DNA of 64,000 bases, taken from an uncultured Agathobacter sp. Lineage in GTDB: Bacteria; Bacillota; Clostridia; Lachnospirales; Lachnospiraceae. Positions 58,964 through 64,000 of the stretch are shown in pieces. Under the pieces are notes generated by a model. It saw only the letters and a program-made list of their open reading frames with translations, searched no databases and was not told where the DNA came from. Where the stretch lies: contig CAJUND010000005.1 in assembly GCA_910587655.1 (NCBI GenBank), forward strand, positions 62,001 to 126,000, written 5' to 3'. The first letter of the stretch is position 1, and every line of letters starts with the position of its first letter. The position numbers were made by a program, and so were the translations under genes.

Positions 58964-59323
58964 CTAGTCGATTACACGTACGCCTTCGACGTAAATATTG
59001 ATTTTGTTGATTTTCATTCCGGTAAACGACTCCACTTTATATCTTACCGTATCAATCAGGTTTTCGGAAACTGTATGGATGCTGACGCCATAGGCAACGA
59101 TTACGTGGAAATCAATGGTAATCTGGTTATCCGCTTCAACCAGAACGCTGATTCCATGTGTCAGGTAATCCCGCTTTAACAGCTTGACCAGTCCATCCTT
59201 CATATTTACAGCTGCCATGCCGACGATTCCGAAACATTCCACTGCAACAGAACCGGCATAGGTCGCAATTACATCTTCATCGATTAATATCTTACCATAC
59301 TGGGTATCAATCTGTCCCTTCAT
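58964..59323 (-). CDS. Asp23/Gls24 family envelope stress protein (YloU)
   Basis: A 119-residue Asp23-family protein. TYAGSVAVECFGIVGMAAVN, LVKLLKRDYLTHGISV and the IDTVRYKVESFTGMKINKIN segment near the end are typical. Family members sit at the membrane or cytosol, with an unclear role linked to envelope stress. GGAGG precedes the ATG. It is the first gene before yloV and recG. Confidence 0.92.
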   Translation of the reverse strand: MKGQIDTQYGKILIDEDVIATYAGSVAVECFGIVGMAAVNMKDGLVKLLKRDYLTHGISVLVEADNQITIDFHVIVAYGVSIHTVSENLIDTVRYKVESFTGMKINKINIYVEGVRVID

Positions 59324-59389
59324 ACTCTTTATACCTCCATTATTTGTAATCCCATGGGGAATTACCGATATCAGTACACAACTAATCGT

Positions 59390-59418
59390 ATTATAACCAT
59401 TTTTTGTAAAAAAGTAAA
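59390..59418 (-). promoter_or_regulatory. Predicted promoter of the asp23-yloV-recG operon
   Basis: On the minus strand TTTACT (59418-59413), 17 bases, perfect TATAAT (59395-59390). The ~60-base leader contains an imperfect inverted repeat (GTAAT ... ATTAC, near 59346-59366). Confidence 0.5.
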
Positions 59419-59463
59419 TATTTTGTTATTACGGTTAAAAATAAAATTTTTTGTAATTTTTCC

Positions 59464-59492
59464 TTGCAAATAAAAAATGAATCTGATAAAAT
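59464..59492 (+). promoter_or_regulatory. Promoter of rpmB
   Basis: TTGCAA (59464-59469), 17 bases, TAAAAT (59487-59492). A small CCTGCA-GA-TGCAGG hairpin lies in the leader (59508-59521), before the AAGGAGG site. Confidence 0.6.
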
Positions 59493-59548
59493 AAGCATGT
59501 TGTGAGCCTGCAGATGCAGGAAAGATAGATGCAAGGAGGTGCAAAATC

Positions 59549-59734
59549 ATGGCAAAATGTGCAATTTGTGAAAAGGGCGTGCATTTCGGACATAATGTGA
59601 GCCATTCTCATAGAAAATCAAACAGAATCTGGAAATCAAACATCAAGCGTGTACACTGCAAGGTAAACGGCGTACCACAGAGGTTATATGTTTGTACTTC
59701 CTGTCTGAGATCCGGTAAAGTAGAAAGAGCTTAG
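59549..59734 (+). CDS. rpmB: 50S ribosomal protein L28 (zinc-binding form)
   Basis: A 61-residue L28 of the Cys-containing type. CxxC pairs occur at the N-terminus (AKCAICEKG) and C-terminus (VCTSCLRSGK), likely binding zinc; zinc-free paralogues exist in many Firmicutes. The core reads GHNVSHSHRKSNRIW. AAGGAGG precedes the ATG. It is transcribed alone and ends with a strong terminator. Confidence 0.98.
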   Translation: MAKCAICEKGVHFGHNVSHSHRKSNRIWKSNIKRVHCKVNGVPQRLYVCTSCLRSGKVERA

Positions 59735-59744
59735 GAAACAAACG

Positions 59745-59778
59745 GAACCGTCGCTGCTGCGATGGTTCTTTTTTATTT
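59745..59778 (+). terminator. Rho-independent terminator of rpmB
   Basis: GAACCGTCGC (59745-59754), loop TGCT, GCGATGGTTC (59759-59768) with one G-T pair, then TTTTTTATTTT. Probably also serves the convergent small membrane gene. Confidence 0.88.
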
Positions 59779-59783
59779 TCCTG

Positions 59784-59948
59784 TTATTTACAGGAAGAAA
59801 ACAAAAGATAGGAAATCAGCAGTGCTCCTGCAATCAGCAGAATTCCTATTAATCCGCCGCCAACAAAAAACATGACCAGCATTCCAAGTGCAAACCAGAA
59901 CAGTGTATATCCCCAGATACGTTTCACGATTTCACCAAAAAAGAACAT
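59784..59948 (-). CDS. Small membrane protein of unknown function (54 residues)
   Basis: Read on the minus strand from ATG 59948-59946 to TAA at 59786-59784. It starts MFFFGEIVKRIWGYTLFW, then two close hydrophobic segments separated by Gly residues (FFVGGGLIGILL) and ends LLFSSCK. The composition and alternation fit a two-helix membrane peptide. There is no strong ribosome binding site, and the ATG sits inside a perfect inverted repeat (59946-59967). It follows ytfJ by 50 bases in the same direction. I do not recognise a family; confidence rests on the hydrophobic pattern and the snug fit before the rpmB terminator. Confidence 0.55.
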   Translation of the reverse strand: MFFFGEIVKRIWGYTLFWFALGMLVMFFVGGGLIGILLIAGALLISYLLFSSCK

Positions 59949-59967
59949 ATATTACTACTAATATATG
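59946..59967. repeat. 22-bp inverted repeat over the start of the 54-residue gene
   Basis: CATATATTA (59946-59954), CTAC, TAATATATG (59959-59967): nine-base perfect arms. The left arm contains the start codon of the small membrane gene on the minus strand. It could hide the start in RNA or be a protein-binding site. Confidence 0.65.
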
Positions 59968-59998
59968 CTCTTTTGCGAATTAAATACTTTTTTATCAG

Positions 59999-60391
59999 TT
60001 ATTCATCATCTGTTCCGTCTTCTGCTTCATCGAAAAAGTTGTCTGAAGCACTGTCATGCTTTCCTGCTGTAAATTTGTTTATGACATCAGGAACCATATC
60101 CAGAATTTTTGTCATGCCATCCTGGTTTTTAACATTGACAAGCTTTGTTTCCCCGTTCTGAATCACAAGCACGGCGCTTGGGTTGATTTTTCCGCCCATG
60201 CCTCCTGCCCCGTTGTTGCTCTTTTCCTGGGCAAAAGCACCCGCAGCAACTCCGAATGCCACATCCACAAGCGGAAGTATGATTGTCTCACCAATGTGTA
60301 TCGCATCCCCGACAACGGTTTTTGTTGTAATAAAACTGTCCATACCTTTAAACAGGGATTCCACTGTATTGTTAAAACTGTTATCTGCCAT
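59999..60391 (-). CDS. ytfJ: Sporulation protein YtfJ (GerW family)
   Basis: A 130-residue GerW/YtfJ family protein, a spore-associated factor required for some germinant responses in Bacillus. Family motifs: VVGDAIHIGETIILPLVDVAFG (quoted in part), the glycine-rich GAGGMGGKINPSAVLVI and a C-terminal acidic tail (FFDEAEDGTDDE). The ATG at 60391 has AAGGAGG seven bases upstream. Its partner DUF2953 gene lies 17 bases upstream, the classical ytfI-ytfJ pair. Confidence 0.95.
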   Translation of the reverse strand: MADNSFNNTVESLFKGMDSFITTKTVVGDAIHIGETIILPLVDVAFGVAAGAFAQEKSNNGAGGMGGKINPSAVLVIQNGETKLVNVKNQDGMTKILDMVPDVINKFTAGKHDSASDNFFDEAEDGTDDE

Positions 60392-60408
60392 CACAAAACC
60401 TCCTTGGT

Positions 60409-61308
60409 TTATTTCATAGTCATAATCTTATTATATAGTTTCTGGCAGTTCTTATCAAGAACTATTCCAAGGAAAAGAACAAGAATTTGTATTCCGTACA
60501 GACGTCCCCTGATATCAAAGTCAGCTTCCGCATAAGCATTTTCAGCAGCAAAGTCCGGCAGAATATTCCAGTGGTATTTATATCCAAACGGAAAAAGCGC
60601 CAGCACTCCAAGTAATCCCCCTGTTATGTCCGGTGAACCTGCAGAATATTTTAAATCCAGGCTTGATTTTCTGGGGCTTATTCTTTTAAACAAAGAAAAT
60701 AAACTTTCCTTTAATTTTTTGAGTGCAGCACGGTTTTCCTTATCATTTATAAATTCAAAAAAGTCTTTTGATTTATTACGAATATGCGTCAGTATATACC
60801 GGAGCCTGTTGAAAAAATCCTGAAGCCGTTTCAAACGCTGTCTTAGATTCTTCCAGAAGGCAGACCGTCTTTTTTGCGGATGCTGTTCTTCCCTGTCCTG
60901 TTCCTGTGTACCGGATACAGGGGCTGTTTTGTCATGCTGTGAATCTTCCGGTATGGAAAGCATCTGCAGTTCATGTTCTGCTGTGGGGTCTTTTACACTG
61001 AATTTTGAACCGGTATCTTTTATAGTATCTTCAGATTTCTTCAGATTATTACCTGATAACTGTTTTTTTATTCCCAGAATTCGAAGGTACATATAAAAGC
61101 CGGATTCATCCCCGTTTATATACAGTACGAACAGGTGGAGAAATAAAAAAATTCTCCCTTTCAGATAAAGGTTTTTATCATGGTAACTGCCCTGCATGCG
61201 GTATTTTACAGGGATAAACAGCAGGGCTGATACCAGAAGAAAAATGATTAGGACCGCAGCCAGAAGAACCAGCCCTGTAATTTTTAAAATCTGGAGGAAT
61301 ACGCTCAT
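60409..61308 (-). CDS. DUF2953 family membrane protein (YtfI-like)
   Basis: A 299-residue protein. An N-terminal membrane helix (about residues 8-32) leads into IPVKYRMQGSYHDKNLYLKG, the DUF2953 start. A long charged, Gln/Lys/Arg-rich central region (about 85-175) is followed by the conserved C-terminal part with SLDLKYSAGSPDITGGLLGV. Relatives are called YtfI in Bacillus and pair with ytfJ in sporulation. GGAGG precedes the ATG; the ATG overlaps the previous gene's stop by four bases. Confidence 0.88.
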   Translation of the reverse strand: MSVFLQILKITGLVLLAAVLIIFLLVSALLFIPVKYRMQGSYHDKNLYLKGRIFLFLHLFVLYINGDESGFYMYLRILGIKKQLSGNNLKKSEDTIKDTGSKFSVKDPTAEHELQMLSIPEDSQHDKTAPVSGTQEQDREEQHPQKRRSAFWKNLRQRLKRLQDFFNRLRYILTHIRNKSKDFFEFINDKENRAALKKLKESLFSLFKRISPRKSSLDLKYSAGSPDITGGLLGVLALFPFGYKYHWNILPDFAAENAYAEADFDIRGRLYGIQILVLFLGIVLDKNCQKLYNKIMTMK

Positions 61309-61631
61309 GCCAGCCTCCGTTTCTCGTTCAGGTACGAGCGGATATCCACGGAGCCCGTGTTCCGGTAAGTTTCTTCTACAATTTGTTTTACCAGAAGAAG
61401 TGCTTCCTCATGTCCTTTTGCAAGCCCGATTACCGTAAGGTTTTTCTTTGGATAGGCTTTCTGCATCAGTACCCATGACGGGATGATATCAAGAAGATTT
61501 TCCCGGTTGGATGAAAAAGTAATAACATAAACAGAGACTGTCCCTGCATTCTGGTTAATCTTTCGCTTTATTCGGTTGACATTTTTGCCAGCTATGGAAT
61601 CACTGACATAAAGTTTATGATACCATTCCAT
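61305..61631 (-). CDS. Uncharacterised 108-residue protein upstream of DUF2953
   Basis: I cannot assign this protein. It begins MEWYHKLYVSDSIAGKNV, with basic sequence after it, then VYVITFSSNRENLLDIIPSW and NLTVIGLAKGHEEALLLVKQI, alternating strands and helices of a small soluble alpha/beta domain. The ATG at 61631 has AGGAGAGG upstream; an ATG ten codons earlier is unlikely. It is coupled to DUF2953 (ATGA overlap) and so is probably co-expressed with the ytfI-ytfJ pair. Confidence 0.75.
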   Translation of the reverse strand: MEWYHKLYVSDSIAGKNVNRIKRKINQNAGTVSVYVITFSSNRENLLDIIPSWVLMQKAYPKKNLTVIGLAKGHEEALLLVKQIVEETYRNTGSVDIRSYLNEKRRLA

Positions 61632-61664
61632 GCCAAGACCTCTCCTGCATCTGTTCTGCAAAAA

Positions 61665-62117
61665 TTAATAGTATTTGCGGGTTCCCCAGAGATTGCTCTT
61701 TTTTAAATCGAGGTATTCGTTGTATGCTTTTTCAAGAATCTGCTTTTCATTTGGAAACCTGAGCAAATGGTATGCCTCATGGTATTTATAATAACCGGAG
61801 TCAACAAAATATTCTTCCCTCTGTGGTTTACTGTAATAGCTTTCCCCCATCATCAGATACCAGTGAACCCTTTTTTCCACGGTATCCTCCAGAGCGGTGA
61901 ATGTATACTGACTCCTGCCGACATACTCTATAATCGTTGCTTTTGCGCCTGTTTCTTCCCGGACCTCACGGACTGCAGTTTCTTTATAGTCCTCATCCTG
62001 TTCCACGGTCCCCTTGGGAAGAACCCAGCCTTCATATTTGTTTTTGTAGTTTTTATATAAAAGTAATATTTTTCCACGAAAAATAACCACACCGCCACAG
62101 CTCGTTGCCTCTATCAT
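61665..62117 (-). CDS. Nudix hydrolase
   Basis: A 150-residue hydrolase with a perfect Nudix box: G-x5-E-x7-REVREETGA (GTVEQDEDYKETAVREVREE). It opens MIEATSCGGVVIF, with LPKG preceding the box, similar to diadenosine polyphosphate hydrolases, but the substrate is not fixed by sequence. AAGGAGG precedes the ATG. It follows the PBP gene by 71 bases containing a hairpin. Confidence 0.92.
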   Translation of the reverse strand: MIEATSCGGVVIFRGKILLLYKNYKNKYEGWVLPKGTVEQDEDYKETAVREVREETGAKATIIEYVGRSQYTFTALEDTVEKRVHWYLMMGESYYSKPQREEYFVDSGYYKYHEAYHLLRFPNEKQILEKAYNEYLDLKKSNLWGTRKYY

Positions 62118-62144
62118 CGCAGTTCCTCCTTATGTGCCGGCTGC

Positions 62145-62163
62145 CGTATCCGCAATGGATACG
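62145..62163. other. Hairpin between PBP and Nudix genes
   Basis: CGTATCC (62145-62151), loop GCAAT, GGATACG (62157-62163). No U-run follows on the minus strand, so it is an mRNA hairpin or weak attenuator rather than a clear terminator. Confidence 0.5.
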
Positions 62164-62188
62164 ACTGATTGCTGTTTATACCAGTATA

Positions 62189-63661
62189 TCATCTGTTAAA
62201 ATATACGTCAAATATCTTCTTCGCAACAGGAACGGCATATGTGCTTCCCGCGCCGCTTTTTTCCACAATAACAGCAACTGCAATATTTCTGTATCCCTTT
62301 TTTTTGGCAAATCCGGTAAACCAGGCGTTTGTTTCATCTGAGGTGTCGGAAACCTGGGCGGTTCCCGTTTTTCCATATGCCTCATAAGATTGTCCGGCGA
62401 GTTTTCCCCCGGTTCCCTCCGTTACTACAGAACGCATATATTTTTTCAGAAGTCTGGCTTCTTTTGCGGATAAAACGGAACCATATTCCGCAGGTTCGCT
62501 GGAACTTATGGTATCTCCTGCAGCATTTTCAATATGATCCGTGAGATACGGCTTCATTACCATACCTTTATTGGCAACTGCCGAAGTGACTAACAGCATA
62601 TGAAGGGGGGACACCAGTGTTTTGCCTTGTCCGATGCCTGTCTCCATTACCATGGCAGAAGAATCTTTTTCTGAAAGGTGAAAGCTGCTTTTGGATGACT
62701 CAAACCGGATTGGAAGGTTTTTGTTAAAAAGCATGGAATCACAGGTTTCCTGGAAACGCGTTCTGTCCAGTGACAGCGACAGGTTTGCATAGGACGCGTT
62801 GCAGGAATTTGCAAAAGACGACTGCAGGGTTTCGTTTCCGTGGCGCCTGTTACCTGCACAGTGTATCGTCTGTCCGTTGACTGTGATGGAGCTGTCACAG
62901 AAATAAGTGTAATCACTGTATTTTTTCGGATGCTCCCTGTAGTATTCAAGCGTGGTAAAGATTTTAAATACCGACCCCGGTGCATATTTCCCCTGCGTCG
63001 CCCGGTTAAACAGTGCCGTGCTCTCATCAGAGCTGACAGTATCCCAGTCCTGTTTTATTGTATTCGGGTCAAAGTCAGGTTTGGAAACCATGGCAAGAAT
63101 CTTTCCGGTTTCCGGCTCCATAACAATGACGGCGCCGTCAAAACTTCCAAGCGCATCATATGCCGTCTGCTGTATCTGCGTGTCCAGTGTTGTGACAACA
63201 GAATCCCCCTGGCTTTTGTTTCCGGCGATATCATTTCCCATCTGCTTTAAAAAGAACTCATGGGACCGTAACAGGGAGAAGTTTTCCTGGTTTTCAATGC
63301 CTGCCTTGCCGTTTTCAGCATAACCGACCGCATGGGCAAAAACTCTTCCGTACGGGTAATCCCTGCTTTCGTTTCCGTCACCGTCTGTATTTGTTTCTGC
63401 CAGTATTTTACCGTCTGCGGATAAAATGTCTCCCCGGATGACCCGCCTGGAAAAAAGATCCTGAAGGGAGTTATACGGGCTGTTTATAAATGTTTCGCTT
63501 TTTACAGCCTGAAAATAAACAAAGTATGCCATCATGGCAAGAAATATGGCAAGAAACAGGTACATGATTACCAGAAACTCACGGTTTCCTGGTCTGGCGT
63601 CCTCCCGGTTTTGTTTCCTGTTTCTTCCGGTCCGGCTTTTTTTCGGAATTTCTTTTTCCAC
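62189..63661 (-). CDS. Class B penicillin-binding protein (FtsI/PbpA-type transpeptidase)
   Basis: A 490-residue D,D-transpeptidase. A basic cytoplasmic N-terminus, one membrane helix (about residues 30-50) and FSRRVIRGDILSADGKILAE lead to the catalytic domain: SxxK in YAPGSVFKIF (Ser230), SxN in NSCNASYANL and KTG in AYGKTGTAQVS. This short class B PBP follows an ftsW/rodA gene and forms a SEDS-PBP pair distinct from rodA-mrdA. The start is GTG at 63661 with AAGGAGGG upstream; the first ~83 bases overlap the end of the ftsW/rodA gene in another frame. In spore-formers such pairs can be division- or sporulation-specific. Confidence 0.93.
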   Translation of the reverse strand: MEKEIPKKSRTGRNRKQNREDARPGNREFLVIMYLFLAIFLAMMAYFVYFQAVKSETFINSPYNSLQDLFSRRVIRGDILSADGKILAETNTDGDGNESRDYPYGRVFAHAVGYAENGKAGIENQENFSLLRSHEFFLKQMGNDIAGNKSQGDSVVTTLDTQIQQTAYDALGSFDGAVIVMEPETGKILAMVSKPDFDPNTIKQDWDTVSSDESTALFNRATQGKYAPGSVFKIFTTLEYYREHPKKYSDYTYFCDSSITVNGQTIHCAGNRRHGNETLQSSFANSCNASYANLSLSLDRTRFQETCDSMLFNKNLPIRFESSKSSFHLSEKDSSAMVMETGIGQGKTLVSPLHMLLVTSAVANKGMVMKPYLTDHIENAAGDTISSSEPAEYGSVLSAKEARLLKKYMRSVVTEGTGGKLAGQSYEAYGKTGTAQVSDTSDETNAWFTGFAKKKGYRNIAVAVIVEKSGAGSTYAVPVAKKIFDVYFNR

Positions 63662-63998
63662 GGTACTTCCCTCCTTTTAGCATCTGCTCTTTCTTTTTCA
63701 TCCGGTCGTCAAACTGCATGATATACAGCCCCTGGATGATTCCAAACACAATCATTGTGGAAAGCAGTGAACTGCCGCCATAGCTTACAAGAGGCAGCGT
63801 TACTCCCGTTGACGGTATGAATTTGATTACGCCCCCTACCGTTAAAAATACCTGCATGGCATATAAGGTGCCAAGTCCCACCGCTGTCAGGCGGTAGAAA
63901 TTATCCCGCAGTTTTATAGCAACATTCATAATCATGAAAAAGCAGCTGATACATACCATAAGCAGACAGAGTGCAAAAACTCCGCCCATTTCCTCGGA
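63579..63998 (-). CDS. FtsW/RodA/SpoVE family SEDS protein, 3' part (5' end outside window)
   Basis: The last ~139 codons of a SEDS polytopic membrane protein read into the window from the right; the frame is open to the edge (SEEMGGVFALC). The conserved FIPSTGVTLPLVSYGGSSLL motif is present, followed by a final helix and a basic tail of Lys/Arg residues (RGKRNSEKKPDRKKQETK). The tail lies in the overlap with the downstream PBP gene. The missing N-terminal part prevents choice between FtsW, RodA and SpoVE. Confidence 0.93.
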   Translation of the reverse strand, partial: SEEMGGVFALCLLMVCISCFFMIMNVAIKLRDNFYRLTAVGLGTLYAMQVFLTVGGVIKFIPSTGVTLPLVSYGGSSLLSTMIVFGIIQGLYIMQFDDRMKKKEQMLKGGKYRGKRNSEKKPDRKKQETKPGGRQTRKP

Positions 63999-64000
63999 AA

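Noticed and set aside
1..64000. CRISPR arrays, tRNA/rRNA genes, insertion sequences or prophage
   Set aside because: No regularly spaced repeats, cloverleaf-like genes, transposases or phage genes were seen in any gap; gaps are short and explained mainly by promoters and terminators.

Overview
The window is a 64 kb stretch of ordinary chromosome from a Gram-positive, endospore-forming Clostridia. The best fit is the family Lachnospiraceae (Clostridium cluster XIVa); I name no species. Reasons: divergent MreB and very long PBP2 beside minDE-rodA-mgsA; a ylmE-sepF-ylmH-lspA-rluD division block; spore genes (alpha/beta SASP, YtfJ, a YlbJ-like protein); L27 with a Prp-cleavable N-terminus next to Prp; a LexA/YneA-type SOS locus; and strong AAGGAGG-type ribosome binding sites with moderate GC. 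I see no tRNA or rRNA gene, insertion sequence, prophage, CRISPR array or defence island. The largest gene-free gap is about 260 bases (21542-21802).

Layout. 3-5856 (+): end of mutS, then mutL, miaA, a PLP-dependent methionine gamma-lyase-family gene and radC. 5873-14693 (+): the shape and division cluster mreB, mreC, mreD, mrdA (PBP2), minD, minE, rodA, mgsA and a D,D-carboxypeptidase. 14801-15485: a small P-loop gene and a DUF378 gene, convergent. 15572-20542 (+): HlyD-like protein, ylmE, sepF, ylmH, lspA, rluD. 20617-23595: cytidylate-kinase-like gene, an unknown gene on the minus strand, a TtcA-like gene and a tyrosine recombinase. 23664-25915: plsC, then the divergent yneA-like/lexA pair with four SOS boxes, then a small unknown gene.

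26005-30351 (-) is one ribosome-biogenesis operon read from the rplU promoter through a structured leader: rplU, prp, rpmA, an internal terminator, obgE, yhbY, nadD, yqeK, rsfS. 30365-39282 (-) is a histidine operon hisZ-hisG-hisD-hisB-hisIE running on into a radical SAM gene, its DUF2344 partner and an RNase E/G gene. 39279-46421 (-) holds pepD, an RsuA-type pseudouridine synthase, ygiQ, a NYN-domain gene, an RluA-type synthase and recU. 46452-52836 holds a YlbJ-like gene (+), then yicC-gmk-rpoZ-rimO-pgsA-rsmD-coaD and a coiled-coil gene (-). 52974-55048 (+) is rqcH and a spore SASP gene. 55113-59323 (-) is an asp23-like gene, a DAK2/fakA-like gene and recG. 59549 (+) is rpmB. 59784-63998 (-) is the partial end of an ftsW/rodA gene, a second class B PBP, a Nudix gene, an uncharacterised gene, DUF2953, ytfJ and a 54-residue membrane-protein gene.

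I found no wholly new multi-gene system. The points most worth a second look are: a minDE pair with no minC between mrdA and minD and a MinD lacking the usual C-terminal amphipathic helix; a roughly 225-residue insertion in PBP2; a HisA/F-like barrel fused to HisIE; the four-box SOS promoter architecture; a small membrane gene whose start lies in a perfect inverted repeat; and several conserved-looking but unassigned small genes.
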